Shown: positions 8,276 through 17,480, numbered from the stretch's first letter. The stretch: 51,723 bases of DNA from Desulfobacterales bacterium (GCA_007134875.1 SLJY01000112.1:1-51723), one strand, 5' to 3'. The notes: generated from the sequence alone by a model not told the origin. Made by a program: numbers and translations.

Positions 8276-9043
8276 ATGAAACCAAAATCCGGCGGCGGGT
8301 CTTCTACCGAAAAGGCCCTGAAAATACTGTTAGCATTTACGCTGCACAACCGCGAGATGGGGACGTTGACTCTCAGTCAAAAACTGGACATCCATAAATC
8401 CACCGTAAGCCGCTTGCTCCATATCCTTACGGATTACGGCTTTCTCCAGCAAAACCCGTCCACCAAGAAATACAGGCTCGGACGGTCGGCGGCAAAGCTC
8501 GGGGAATCCGTAAAGACATCCCTCAGCAGCAGCCTGGTGAATATTGCGTCCCCGCATATCAGCAAGCTGTCGGCGGAGATGGGGGAAAGCATTGCACTGG
8601 AAGTCCTGTCCGGCACCCGTGTATACCTTGTCCACCATGTTGAAGGCCAGAACCATATTCGTTTTTCATTCAAACAGGGCGAAGAGGTTCCGCTGCATGT
8701 GGCAGCCGGCGCCAAGACGATTCTCGCCTTTTCCGATCCCGCTTTCGTAAGCCGGTGCCTGAAAACCAGGCTGCACCGGTACACGGATAAAACGATCACT
8801 TCAAGGAAGGCGTTTTTCTCGGAGTTGGAAACAATCCGGAAACGGGGTGTTGGGTTCGACCGGGGGGAACGCTATGAAGACGCTTATGCCATCGCGGCGC
8901 CCATTTTCAGCCATGAAAGAGTGCCCGTAGCCGCCGTGATAATGGCAGGCCCGGCGTTCAGGATGACCGGCTCCTTTCTCGAGGCAGCCGAAGAACCGCT
9001 GAAAAGAACCGCCGCGGCCATATCCAGCCAGCTTTACTATTGA
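8276..9043 (+). CDS. IclR-family transcriptional regulator
   Basis: A 255-residue regulator of normal IclR length. Residues about 10-70 form the winged helix-turn-helix (LTLSQKLDIHKSTVSRLLHIL), and residues about 90-250 the IclR effector domain, including GVGFDRGERYEDAYAIAAPIF, the usual ligand-pocket signature. IclR proteins often control aromatic catabolism and respond to a small organic effector. It is transcribed divergently from the TRAP/transhydroxylase genes, making it the best candidate for controlling them. The start ATG is preceded only by a moderate AAAGAGA site. Confidence 0.93.
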   Translation: MKPKSGGGSSTEKALKILLAFTLHNREMGTLTLSQKLDIHKSTVSRLLHILTDYGFLQQNPSTKKYRLGRSAAKLGESVKTSLSSSLVNIASPHISKLSAEMGESIALEVLSGTRVYLVHHVEGQNHIRFSFKQGEEVPLHVAAGAKTILAFSDPAFVSRCLKTRLHRYTDKTITSRKAFFSELETIRKRGVGFDRGERYEDAYAIAAPIFSHERVPVAAVIMAGPAFRMTGSFLEAAEEPLKRTAAAISSQLYY

Positions 9044-9137
9044 TACCGCTAAACGGGACGGCTTTTTTTCCGCGCAGCAACGCGAATGACCAACCATCCG
9101 GACTGATTGACCGGGGCAATTCCACGGGGCATATTCA

Positions 9138-9154
9138 GTGCCCGAACGAAAACC
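9138..9154 (+). repeat. Second repeat family: single arm GTGCCCGAACGAAAACC
   Basis: These 17 bases are identical to the left arm of a long hairpin at 27810-27879. Here the matching right arm is absent. It lies in the 233-base convergent gap after the IclR gene, which otherwise shows no gene. Confidence 0.5.
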
Positions 9155-9276
9155 AGGATTTTTAGTCGAGGTCATGTTCATATGCGGGGGCGGCATGCTG
9201 ATTCGCGACCGGAAAATCATGATCTCAGGGTATTTGAAAGGCCCGTGTTCCGGGTTGAAACCGGCAAAGCGGCCGC

Positions 9277-11145
9277 CTATTGTCCGAAATCCATCACCAT
9301 TTCGATCTCGCCGCCCCTCATATGCTGTTTGGCATCCGGGTAGCGCCTGTTAAATACATGCAGCATGCTCTTGTTTTCGGGGAGTACCGTCGCACGGAAT
9401 CCCTTGAAGCCGTTGTCAGCGGCGATTTTTTCAAGCATTTCCAGCAAAAAGCCAGCAATTCCAAGGTTGTGAAAATCATCATGGACAACGAAAGCGACCT
9501 CGGCGCGCCTGTTGCCGCACCCGCTGTAGGTGCCGATAGCGGCGATCTCCTTGTTTCCCTTGTTGCGCACGACCCCTATCAGGGAAATGTTTTTCCGGTA
9601 ATCCAGCTGGGCCCAGTGACTCTGCGCCATTTTACGGGAAAAAGTCTTTATATCTGCAAAAAACCGAAGGGACACGGTTTCCTTTTTCAGGGAATAAAAA
9701 AAGTTGCGAAAGGCGATTTCATCTGACGGGAGCAGGGGCTGAACCGCCATCACCTTATTGTTTTTCAGATGAACCCTGCTTTTGTATTCCTCTATGAAAA
9801 TCAGGTCTTTTGCCGGAGGAGGAAGTTGATCGGCAAAGATGTAGCGATAACGCTTGGCCGAAGCGATAAGGCTTGCCCTGAAATCCGGATGGGCAATCTG
9901 TGCAAGTTCAACCACCCGCTGGTAAATGCTTTTTCCCTGGAGCTGGGCGATCCCGTACTCGGTTACGACAAAGTTCACATCGGCCCGCAGCGTCGCCAGG
10001 CCCGCACCCTCCCCCAGGGTGGCCACGATCCTGGATGCGGTCCCGTCTTCCGATGTCGATGGAAGGACGATAATGGACAGGCCGCCCCTGGACAGGGCGG
10101 CACCTCGGATAAAATTGGTCTGATCGCCGGTTCCGCTGAAGAACATCCTGTCGACCTTGTCGGAGCAGACCTGCCCTGTCAGATCGACTTCCAACGCGGA
10201 GCTGATGGAAATAAAATTGTCATTTTGTCCGACGATGCCGGGATTGTTTACGAAATCGGCGGTACCGAAATAAAAGCTTGGGTTTTTGTCAATGTAGTCG
10301 TATATCTCCCTGGAGCCCATGCAAAATGTGGCAACGGCTCGATCCGGCATGTAGTTCTTTACGCTGTTGGTGATGACGCCGTTTTTCAGCAGGGGAAGAA
10401 ATGCATCCGTGATCATGTGCGTGTGAACGCCAAGGTCCTTTTTATTGTCGAGAAAAGGCAGAACCGAGTACGGGAGCTGCCCGTAACCGACCTGGAGGGT
10501 GCTCCCGTCATCCACAAGTTCGGAAACGTAGCGCGCAATGCGCCGGGTGATTTCCGGATCCTGCGCCTCAGGGCCGTGTTCGCCGAGTTCCTCCTCGAAA
10601 TAAACGAGAAAGTCAACATTTTTTACATGAATGAACCCGTCTCCGTAGGTGGTCGGCATGCGGGGATTCACCTGGGCGATGACCAGCTTGGCGTTTCGAA
10701 CGGCTTCGCGGGTTACGTCCACCGATATTCCCAGGCTCGCAAAGCCGAATTGATCCGGGGGGCTGATCTGGATCAGGGCGACATCCAAGCCGATCTGGTT
10801 GCTTCGGAAAAAATGCGGAATCTCGGACAAATAGGCCGGAATATAATCGATTTTTCCTTCAAATGCTGCCTCCTGCATGGGTATGCTGACAAAAAAAAGC
10901 TTCAGGGCGAAACGCTCCAGAAAATCGGTATCTTTCAGGTATTGATCCAAGGTAAAGGAGAGCATCTGAAACACCATGATATCCTGGATTGTCGCATCCT
11001 TTACCATGGCATGGATAAGATGCTGGGGCTCACCGCAGCCCGATCCGATAAAAACACGGCTGCCGTTTTTTATATTGGCGACCGCCGCATCTGCGGTAAC
11101 GACTTTGACTTTGTCGGATCGCGAAAAATCCGGCCCGTTCGGCAT
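9277..11145 (-). CDS. Acetyl-CoA hydrolase/CoA-transferase-like protein fused to GNAT
   Basis: A 622-residue two-domain protein. Residues about 1-460 match the acetyl-CoA hydrolase/4-hydroxybutyrate CoA-transferase fold: GSGCGEPQHL near 34-43, QVGYGQLPYSVLP near 218-230 and VTEYGIAQLQGKS in the C-terminal half. Residues about 465-622 are a GNAT acyltransferase domain (VVHDDFHNLGIAGFLLEML resembles the acetyl-CoA-binding loop). The position that carries the catalytic Glu in CoA-transferases (HTEM or HSEM) is His243 here, in GVHTHMITD. This may indicate an altered or lost transferase reaction, or a subfamily feature. The start is supported by AAGGGGG. The gene is separate from its neighbours, and the role of the fusion is unknown. 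Confidence 0.85.
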   Translation of the reverse strand: MPNGPDFSRSDKVKVVTADAAVANIKNGSRVFIGSGCGEPQHLIHAMVKDATIQDIMVFQMLSFTLDQYLKDTDFLERFALKLFFVSIPMQEAAFEGKIDYIPAYLSEIPHFFRSNQIGLDVALIQISPPDQFGFASLGISVDVTREAVRNAKLVIAQVNPRMPTTYGDGFIHVKNVDFLVYFEEELGEHGPEAQDPEITRRIARYVSELVDDGSTLQVGYGQLPYSVLPFLDNKKDLGVHTHMITDAFLPLLKNGVITNSVKNYMPDRAVATFCMGSREIYDYIDKNPSFYFGTADFVNNPGIVGQNDNFISISSALEVDLTGQVCSDKVDRMFFSGTGDQTNFIRGAALSRGGLSIIVLPSTSEDGTASRIVATLGEGAGLATLRADVNFVVTEYGIAQLQGKSIYQRVVELAQIAHPDFRASLIASAKRYRYIFADQLPPPAKDLIFIEEYKSRVHLKNNKVMAVQPLLPSDEIAFRNFFYSLKKETVSLRFFADIKTFSRKMAQSHWAQLDYRKNISLIGVVRNKGNKEIAAIGTYSGCGNRRAEVAFVVHDDFHNLGIAGFLLEMLEKIAADNGFKGFRATVLPENKSMLHVFNRRYPDAKQHMRGGEIEMVMDFGQ

Positions 11146-11519
11146 ATAACGACCCCCTTGACGTGTATTGACTCACGACCCATTGCATCGGGCCGAAAAT
11201 GTTTTTAATAATACCGCATTTTTTCCGAAAAAAAAGTGAATTGTTCGGATACGGAAACGAAAAAGTCCCGAAGGATTATATAGGCATGCCTCATGGTGTT
11301 GCTTCGATGTCATTCGACAGGGATAGTTGAATCAAGCCGTATAATAAATAATGAAGCCTCTTTTTCTTGAATTTTTTCCCAGAAATACTATAATTATGCG
11401 ATAGACAATTTATCCGGAAACGGAGTCGGATCGGGCCTTGACTTCCGAATGTTCCGGCAATCAAGCCAGGTCACCATAAAGATTAATAGAGTGATTATTT
11501 ATTGAAAAGAGGTTCTGTC

Positions 11520-12047
11520 ATGGTAAAGCCGATTAAAACCATCTTGTTTGCCACCAATCTTTCCAAAAACTGTGCCGATGCATTTGATTATGTAATTTCC
11601 CTTGCGGTCCGGTACCAGGCATCCATTGTTTTGCTCCATGTAATGGAAAAAATGCCCGATTCCGTAGAAGGTCGCCTCAAAGGACTCCTGGGAGAGAAAA
11701 AATGGCAGGAAACCCTTCAAGCCCACGAAAAATCGGCACGCCAGATTTTAATCGGGAAAAGATCGTCTAACGCGCTTATCCATGAAGCCCTTGAGCAGTA
11801 TTGCGCCGATGCCGGCATCAATGATACCGAATGCGGTTATATTTCAAGGGAGGTCGTTATCCGTGACGGGGAGATCGTTCAGGAAATCATCGACCAGTCG
11901 AAGGAGTACGGCTGCGATCTTATTGTCATGGGCGCAAGGCAGGGGATGCTATCCAGGGATACGGCCGTCGGACCTCATATCAAGGGCGTTCTGCGAAAAT
12001 CCAGGATCCCCGTAATGGTAGTGCCGCCGGAGCCGGCCACCGCATAA
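11520..12047 (+). CDS. Universal stress protein (UspA family)
   Basis: A 175-residue single-domain Usp protein. The N-terminal KTILFATNLSKNCADAFDYV strand-helix unit and the C-terminal ATP-binding-type segment IVMGARQGMLSRDTAVG followed by SRIPVMVVP are characteristic. The ATG at 11520, with AGAGG eight bases upstream, is preferred over a TTG six codons earlier. Usp proteins bind ATP or AMP and support survival during growth arrest; no specific partner is evident. It is divergent from the CoA-transferase/GNAT gene, with 292 bases of AT-rich intergenic sequence on its 5' side. Confidence 0.88.
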   Translation: MVKPIKTILFATNLSKNCADAFDYVISLAVRYQASIVLLHVMEKMPDSVEGRLKGLLGEKKWQETLQAHEKSARQILIGKRSSNALIHEALEQYCADAGINDTECGYISREVVIRDGEIVQEIIDQSKEYGCDLIVMGARQGMLSRDTAVGPHIKGVLRKSRIPVMVVPPEPATA

Positions 12048-12109
12048 CCCGGTTCCTGATCATTTATTTGCCAACTCCAAAAGGACTCCATCCGGACAGG
12101 AAGCAATCC

Positions 12110-12616
12110 ATGAAGCCGGCTATAATATCCATAGTGAGCAAAAAAAATTCCGGAAAAACCACCCTGCTTGAAAAAGTCATTCCCGAGCTGACACAAAGGG
12201 GATACCGGGTAGGGACCATCAAACACGACACCCATGGTTTCAGCATCGACCACGAGGGGAAGGATACCTGGCGCCACAAGGCGGCCGGTTCCGAAACCGT
12301 CGTCATATCATGCCCCTGGCTGGTTTCCGTCATAAAAGACGTGGACCAGGAGCAAACCCTGGATGAGCTTGCCGAAAGCTACCTCCTGGATAAGGATATC
12401 GTATTAACGGAAGGCTACAAGCTCGGGGGAAAACCCCAGATCGAGGTTTTCCGGAGCAGCGCCCACGACTCGCCGATCCATGTAAAAGGCAAAAAAAACA
12501 CGCTGGTGGCCGTGGTCTCCGACGTGGATGTGGATCTGGATGTTCCCTGTTTTGACATCAACGACATATCCGCTCTGGCCGATTTTATCGAAAAGACGTT
12601 TATCCGGAAGGACTGA
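12110..12616 (+). CDS. mobB: Molybdopterin-guanine dinucleotide synthesis protein MobB
   Basis: A 168-residue P-loop GTP-binding protein. Walker A is SKKNSGKT at residues 10-17, followed by the MobB-typical TIKHDTHGF and DTWRHKAAGSE segments. MobB assists MobA in attaching GMP to molybdopterin. The start at 12110 has AGGAAG upstream; a longer frame from 12068 lacks a good site. It follows the Usp gene by 62 bases and converges on mobA with only 18 bases between the stop codons, so the two partner genes meet tail to tail. Confidence 0.92.
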   Translation: MKPAIISIVSKKNSGKTTLLEKVIPELTQRGYRVGTIKHDTHGFSIDHEGKDTWRHKAAGSETVVISCPWLVSVIKDVDQEQTLDELAESYLLDKDIVLTEGYKLGGKPQIEVFRSSAHDSPIHVKGKKNTLVAVVSDVDVDLDVPCFDINDISALADFIEKTFIRKD

Positions 12617-12634
12617 GAAAGCGCCGGGTATCCA

Positions 12635-13267
12635 TCACTTTGGCCGCGTGTATGCAAGAGAAGCCCGGTAAGCCTCCGGCGTGTTCACATTGAAAAAGGA
12701 CCGAAGATCGGGGTCGGCTTTTTTCAATTGATCCGCATAAATCGTCTTCAGTTTGATTTTATCGAAAAAATGGATGATCTTGAAATCATCGGTGTTTAAC
12801 TTCGACTCGATATGCGGCAGGCATCGTTTTGAATAAATCGCGCAAAGGGGTTCGTAATGCGTTTCGAAAGAAGAAACGATCGCGTCGGACTCAGGGTCGA
12901 TCTCTTGCGCCAGGAGGCGTATGAGGGCGGGTTCGATAAAAGGCGTGTCGCAGGCAACGACAAAGGCGAAAAACGCCCTTGAATGGACAAGCCCGGCATG
13001 CATGCCGGTCAGGGATGATCGTTTGTTGTAAATGTCGGTCACGATCCGGACATGAGCGGGGAGGGCTTCATATTCTTCAGGCTGGCGGGTCACCAGCAGA
13101 ATCTCGTCGAACACTTCCCCCAGCGTATCCAAAAGCCTTTCAATGATTGACCGTCCTGCCACTTCCAGAAAGGCTTTGTTCTGCCCGCCCATCCGGGAGT
13201 TGCGGCCTCCGGCCAGAATGACAGCGCTGCAGCGGGTTTCCCAGCCCGTACCACCCGGAAATTGCAT
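12635..13267 (-). CDS. mobA: Molybdenum cofactor guanylyltransferase MobA
   Basis: A 210-residue nucleotidyltransferase that transfers GMP from GTP to Mo-molybdopterin to make MGD. The signature LAGGRNSRMGGQNK at residues 18-31 binds GTP, and VVACDTPFIEP is the usual metal-binding Asp region. Its ATG overlaps the moaA stop codon by one base (TAATG), with GGAGG just upstream, so translation is probably coupled. This enzyme is needed by every bis-MGD enzyme in the window. Confidence 0.93.
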   Translation of the reverse strand: MQFPGGTGWETRCSAVILAGGRNSRMGGQNKAFLEVAGRSIIERLLDTLGEVFDEILLVTRQPEEYEALPAHVRIVTDIYNKRSSLTGMHAGLVHSRAFFAFVVACDTPFIEPALIRLLAQEIDPESDAIVSSFETHYEPLCAIYSKRCLPHIESKLNTDDFKIIHFFDKIKLKTIYADQLKKADPDLRSFFNVNTPEAYRASLAYTRPK

Positions 13268-14268
13268 TATCCTCCGATGCTGCCCATGCAGCTTTGCAAA
13301 GACGGCCCGCCAGTGAAACTGAGAAGATGTTCCTTTCCCTTTTTCGAAAGCGTCTCCAGAATAAGGGCCTTGATTTCACTGTCGGTAATCCCCCGCCGAA
13401 TCGGTTTGATCACGTTGACCTGATCGTCCGATAACAGGCATGGCCGCAGATACCCCGTCGCCGTCAGTCGGAGCCGGTTGCACGAAGAACAGAAATGAGA
13501 ACTCATCGACCCGATTAAGCCGACCTCGCCTTTTCCCTCTCCGATCCGGTATTGCACGGCGGGTCCGCTGGCGGCAGGACCGGAAACGGGCGTCAATTTT
13601 CCTAGTCGCCGGATTTTCGCCTCCACCTCGGAAACAGGAAGAAACGATGAACGGGCGTCCGACGGATCGATACCAATGGGCATGTATTCGATAAACCGGA
13701 CATGAAAGGGAAAACGGACGGCAAGGCCGGCCATTTGTTCAATCTCATCGTCGTTGAACCCTTTCATTACCACTGTGTTGATCTTGACCGGATCGAAGCC
13801 GCTTTCCGAGGCGGCCTCGATTCCCTCCCAGACTTCGGAAAAACGGTCGGCGCCGGTGAGCCACCGGAATTTGTCCCGGTCCAGGGTGTCCAGGCTGATG
13901 TTGATACGGTTCAGGCCGGCTTCTTTAAGCCGCGCCGCGTGCGCGGCAACCATGGTGCCGTTGCTGGTCATCGAAATATCGGTAAGTTCCGGCAGATCGC
14001 GAAGACGCCTGATAAAATCGATTACCCCCCGCCGGCAGAGCGGCTCTCCCCCCGTAAGGCGCACCTTGGTGATGCCGCACGCGACGGCCGTTTCAACGAC
14101 GCGATACATCTCCTCAAAAGTGAGAAGCTCGTTTTTCCGGATCTGTTTCGGGATGAGCGGCGCGCAGTATCGGCATCTGAGGTTGCATCGGTCGGTCACG
14201 GATATTCTCAGGTAATTGACTCGCCGCTGACAGGAATCGGTAAGAATATTATCGATGAACGGGTTCAT
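13267..14268 (-). CDS. moaA: GTP 3',8-cyclase MoaA (radical SAM)
   Basis: A 333-residue radical-SAM enzyme that starts molybdopterin synthesis by converting GTP to 3',8-cyclo-GTP. The N-terminal cluster ligands are Cys28, Cys32 and Cys35 (DRCNLRCRYC); the C-terminal cluster ligands are Cys260, Cys263 and Cys277. The essential terminal Gly-Gly is present. A frame extending upstream to 14361 overlaps moeA; the ATG at 14268 with GGAG upstream gives the normal length. It lies 26 bases after moeA and is coupled to mobA. No moaC partner is present in the window. Confidence 0.95.
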   Translation of the reverse strand: MNPFIDNILTDSCQRRVNYLRISVTDRCNLRCRYCAPLIPKQIRKNELLTFEEMYRVVETAVACGITKVRLTGGEPLCRRGVIDFIRRLRDLPELTDISMTSNGTMVAAHAARLKEAGLNRINISLDTLDRDKFRWLTGADRFSEVWEGIEAASESGFDPVKINTVVMKGFNDDEIEQMAGLAVRFPFHVRFIEYMPIGIDPSDARSSFLPVSEVEAKIRRLGKLTPVSGPAASGPAVQYRIGEGKGEVGLIGSMSSHFCSSCNRLRLTATGYLRPCLLSDDQVNVIKPIRRGITDSEIKALILETLSKKGKEHLLSFTGGPSLQSCMGSIGG

Positions 14269-14294
14269 ATATTTTCTCCAAGCCGGTTTTGCAG

Positions 14295-15512
14295 CTATGA
14301 CATGATTTGGGCCGGGGCAACCGATCCGGCGGCAAGTACTGTCCGGCCTTCCGGTATGCAAACGATGGCTTCGGCCTTGGCCATGGAACGCAGCCGGCTC
14401 TCGTTGAGTAGTGAATGAAACACCGGAAGGTCCTGTTTCGTTTCAATCGTTCCAAAAATAAACTGGGTCCAGTTTGCATGCGAACCCTTAAGCTCCGAAG
14501 CCAGGCGAACCATCGTTTCGGGCAGGCCCGGCCGGCGGCTTCCCCCAAGGCGCATAAGGCCCGGCAGGGCGATTTGAAGAAATGCCATAAGGTTGGAGGG
14601 GGGCCCGCCGGGGAGGATAAATACCGGTTTCCCGGAAAGCATGCCAAATCCGACGGCTTTACCGGGACCGATGCGGATGCGATGAAACACCTGCTCCCAT
14701 CCCATTTTTGTCAGTATCCCGGCGACCAGATCCCTGTCGCTGGTCCACGCGCCGCCGCTGGTAATAATGGCATCGACAGCCCCTGCCATGGTCGTTAGCG
14801 TATGAAGAATCTCCCCCGGATCATCACGGATGATCGCCATGCGGGTTTCCATTTTGAACCTGCGGCACCAGGCACCCAGCGCCGTGATGTTGCTGGCGTA
14901 TAACTTTCCCTCGGGCAGCGGGAGGCCGGGCGCCACAATTTCATCGCCGGTTGCCACGATGCCCACGGAAGGAGAACGAAACACCTCCACACGGCTGTGT
15001 CCGGCGGCTGCAAGAAGGCCGACCATACCCGGCGACAGCCGGCTGCCGGGGGCCACAAGACTTGTGCCGGCGGTCACATCGGCCCCCCGCGGAAGGATAT
15101 TCCGACCGGCTTCGGCATTATTGACAAACCGCACATACTCCGTTTCCGGCGTTGCGAACTCCGAGGAAACCACGGAGTCAGCCCCCTCAGGGATCTTGGC
15201 GCCGGTAAGCACCTGCACCGTGGTACCGGCCGCGACGGGGGAATTCTGTTCGCCGCCGGCTGCGGCACAGCCGGTGAGCCTGAGGCGAACCGGGCTTTCC
15301 AGTGTTGCCGCCGCCACGTCTCGGGAAACGACCGCGTAGCCATCCTTTAAGGATGCATCCACGGACGGCGAATCGATCCTGGCAAACATTTCAACGGCTG
15401 CGACGCGGTCCACGCTGTCGGACAAGTCTATGGTTTCGGCATCAAGGGGGAATACCCGTAAAGCGATTTGTTTCAGGGCTTCATCAAGTCCAGTCGCAAG
15501 GTGTTTTTCCAT
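14295..15512 (-). CDS. moeA: Molybdopterin molybdenumtransferase MoeA
   Basis: A 405-residue protein that inserts molybdate into adenylylated molybdopterin. The domain order is normal: SVDASLKDGYAV near the N-terminus, VGIVATGDEIV in the middle, the TSGGAWTSDRD loop (usually TSGGVSVGDYD), and LPGGPPSNLMAF (usually LPGNPVS). The changes in the last two loops are worth noting but remain within known variation. The start at 15512 has GGGAG upstream; an earlier ATG would add 11 residues. A full copy of the palindromic repeat separates it from the MoeA-like gene upstream. Confidence 0.9.
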   Translation of the reverse strand: MEKHLATGLDEALKQIALRVFPLDAETIDLSDSVDRVAAVEMFARIDSPSVDASLKDGYAVVSRDVAAATLESPVRLRLTGCAAAGGEQNSPVAAGTTVQVLTGAKIPEGADSVVSSEFATPETEYVRFVNNAEAGRNILPRGADVTAGTSLVAPGSRLSPGMVGLLAAAGHSRVEVFRSPSVGIVATGDEIVAPGLPLPEGKLYASNITALGAWCRRFKMETRMAIIRDDPGEILHTLTTMAGAVDAIITSGGAWTSDRDLVAGILTKMGWEQVFHRIRIGPGKAVGFGMLSGKPVFILPGGPPSNLMAFLQIALPGLMRLGGSRRPGLPETMVRLASELKGSHANWTQFIFGTIETKQDLPVFHSLLNESRLRSMAKAEAIVCIPEGRTVLAAGSVAPAQIMS

Positions 15513-15560
15513 CTGCGTCTCCCGCTTTGGAGCGATTGCTGGCAATGGGGCGCCGAATTT

Positions 15561-15734
15561 TGACGGCTTCGTAAAAGTCCAATATCTGCGTTACGCGCGA
15601 TTTCTCGGAATTTGCGGCTTACGCCTTGTAAACATACACGTACGCCAAGTACGATGCATTCTTCGAAATCGCGCAAGCCTTGATCTTGAACTTTTTACAA
15701 AGCCGTCAGATCGCGACTTTTTACGAGTGCATCA
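15561..15734 (+). repeat. Palindromic repeat, full copy A (174 bp)
   Basis: This is the reference copy. It starts TGACGGCTTCGTAAAAG and ends GACTTTTTACGAGTGCATCA. The outer ends are inverted repeats around CTCGTAAAAAGTC, and the inner parts (GCGCGATTTC...GAAT on one side, ATTC...GAAATCGCGC on the other) also pair. The whole element can fold into one long imperfect hairpin. It encodes no protein. It lies between two same-strand cofactor genes. Confidence 0.85.
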
Positions 15735-15737
15735 ATT

Positions 15738-16766
15738 TTATTTTCCAAAGGGACAGCGCGGATATACGCAGGGTTCGCACTTGATGCACAACCCGCCGTG
15801 GCCCAGGGCGGCAATTTCTTTGCGGGTGATCCGCTCGCTGGCCAGCACCCTGGGGTACACGAGGTCGAAAATAGTCGTCCGGGCAAACAATCCGCACGCG
15901 GGTATTCCCAAAACCGGCAAATTTCTCAGGTAGGCCATCATGAACATGGCCCCGGGCAATACCGCGGACCCGTAGACAATATCCGTTGCGCCGGCCTTTT
16001 TCAATGCAAAGCGCGTCCGGTCGTCCGGATCCACGGACATGCCTCCGGTAGTAATAAGGATGTTGGCCCCTTCATCCAAAAGCCGATTGGCGGCCTCGGC
16101 AATCATCGTGTCATCATCCGGCAGAAAGGCCACATCATGGATGCGGCCGCCCAGCGCCTTGACTTTTTTCCGGATAATCGGTTCGAACTTGTCCTCGATG
16201 CGTCCGTAGTAGACTTCGCTTCCCGTGATAAGGACGCCGACTGTCGCTTCCAGAAGGGGCAAAACCCTCAGCACGCCGGCCTCAGCACTCTTGGCCGTCG
16301 CAACGGCCGAATCGACGCGATGCCTTGGAATCAATAAGGGGATGGCCCGTGTGCCGGCAACCTGCTCTCCTTTTTTTACTATCTTGTCCGAGTGTTGCGT
16401 CGCGCACATAACATCGCCGAAAAGGTTGAAGCGCATCAGGGCATCCACATCGACCTTCAGCAAACCGTTTCGGGTGGCCTTAATGGATATTTTCCCCTCC
16501 CTGGGTTCGCCTTCCCATCCGACCCCCGGACCGCAAAGCGCATCCGCAATCGCCATTGCGGCTTCATCTTCGTGCATCTCGTCCTTTTCGGGCTTCAGAA
16601 TGTATAGATGGTCTTTTCCCAAGCGGCGAAGATGGTCCAGGTCGCGGCATGTCAGGACGTATCCCTTATGAAAGGACGGCCCCTTGTATTTTTCGGGGAC
16701 GATTTCGGTAATGTCATGAGCCAGTGGATATCCAACCGCATCCTCGATTTTAACAATCTGTATCAT
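15738..16766 (-). CDS. MoeA/CinA-like molybdopterin-binding protein with Cys-rich tail
   Basis: A 342-residue protein with a molybdopterin-binding (MoCF) domain from about residue 172 to 310: VGVLITGSEVYYGR, ILITTGGMSVDPDDRT and PVLGIPACGLFART. The N-terminal half is not a standard MoeA module. The C-terminus carries Cys327, Cys330, Cys333 and Cys338 (C-x2-C-x2-C-x4-C), which could bind a metal or Fe-S cluster. The start at 16766 has GAGGAGG upstream; a longer frame to 16943 lacks support. It lies between FmdE and moeA, suggesting a role in cofactor handling or delivery to a particular molybdo- or tungsto-enzyme. The exact reaction is unknown. Confidence 0.82.
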   Translation of the reverse strand: MIQIVKIEDAVGYPLAHDITEIVPEKYKGPSFHKGYVLTCRDLDHLRRLGKDHLYILKPEKDEMHEDEAAMAIADALCGPGVGWEGEPREGKISIKATRNGLLKVDVDALMRFNLFGDVMCATQHSDKIVKKGEQVAGTRAIPLLIPRHRVDSAVATAKSAEAGVLRVLPLLEATVGVLITGSEVYYGRIEDKFEPIIRKKVKALGGRIHDVAFLPDDDTMIAEAANRLLDEGANILITTGGMSVDPDDRTRFALKKAGATDIVYGSAVLPGAMFMMAYLRNLPVLGIPACGLFARTTIFDLVYPRVLASERITRKEIAALGHGGLCIKCEPCVYPRCPFGK

Positions 16767-16812
16767 GGTGTGTTTTCCTCCTCTAATATCCGCAGCCGGC
16801 CGGCGCTTGTGA

Positions 16813-17415
16813 TTACGGGTGGACCATGCCGCCGTCATTGGAAAAATAAGCCTCGCCGGCGCAGGGCCGGCAAAAGGGGTTTCCTTCGACCTGCACTTCC
16901 CTGCCATCCCGTACCATCTGCCCGCACCGACTGCACGCGGCATGCCGCCTGGGCGGGCCTGGCATCTCCCATTCGGGGGGCGTTATTATCACCTTCCGGA
17001 CATCAAACAGCAAATCATCGGGCATGCGCTTATATCCCTCCAGTTGCTGCCGTTGGGGGCTCGCCTCCTCCGGTGCGTAGTCCTTGGCAAGATCCCGGGA
17101 TTTTTCGGTGGAAACGATGCGATAAGCCGCCATGGTATCCAGATTCAAAAAGGTGGCGGCATTGATGCCGAAATCCTTGAATTTGAGCGTTCGTTTACCC
17201 ATACGGCACCCTGTGACACTTTCTATGGCATCCGTGGCGCACCGATCGATCTCGACGTATACGAGCAGCTTTTTTTTAAATTCCGGAGATTTGGGATCTT
17301 CGATACCCACGAGCCGGCAACCAAGCATGGCCATACGTACGCCGATGACCTGCCCGGCACACAAATGCCCGTGCCGTTTAACCGATTCTTCCAGCAAGTT
17401 TTCAAATGGTTTCAT
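16813..17415 (-). CDS. FmdE-family protein with C-terminal zinc ribbon
   Basis: A 200-residue FmdE-like protein. The family signature HGHLCAGQVIGVRM lies at residues 15-28, with His15, His17 and Cys19 as probable metal ligands; Cys59 and Cys70 are also typical positions. A zinc ribbon follows (Cys161, Cys164, Cys182, Cys185). FmdE was named for tungsten formylmethanofuran dehydrogenase clusters but is widespread beside molybdopterin enzymes, where its role is unclear. The start at 17415 gives a clean FmdE N-terminus; a frame from 17484 overlaps the ModE-like gene. Neighbours are a ModE-type regulator and MoCF-domain genes. Confidence 0.9.
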   Translation of the reverse strand: MKPFENLLEESVKRHGHLCAGQVIGVRMAMLGCRLVGIEDPKSPEFKKKLLVYVEIDRCATDAIESVTGCRMGKRTLKFKDFGINAATFLNLDTMAAYRIVSTEKSRDLAKDYAPEEASPQRQQLEGYKRMPDDLLFDVRKVIITPPEWEMPGPPRRHAACSRCGQMVRDGREVQVEGNPFCRPCAGEAYFSNDGGMVHP

Positions 17416-17480
17416 AATACCTGTTCCCTTTTTCTTCCATAAGGCCGATCGGCAGTTTCTGCCATTCGAAAGTAAAAAAA

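Noticed and set aside
9769-11208. A 479-codon plus-strand open frame
   Set aside because: It is antisense to the CoA-transferase/GNAT gene, has no ribosome-binding site and no recognisable motif.
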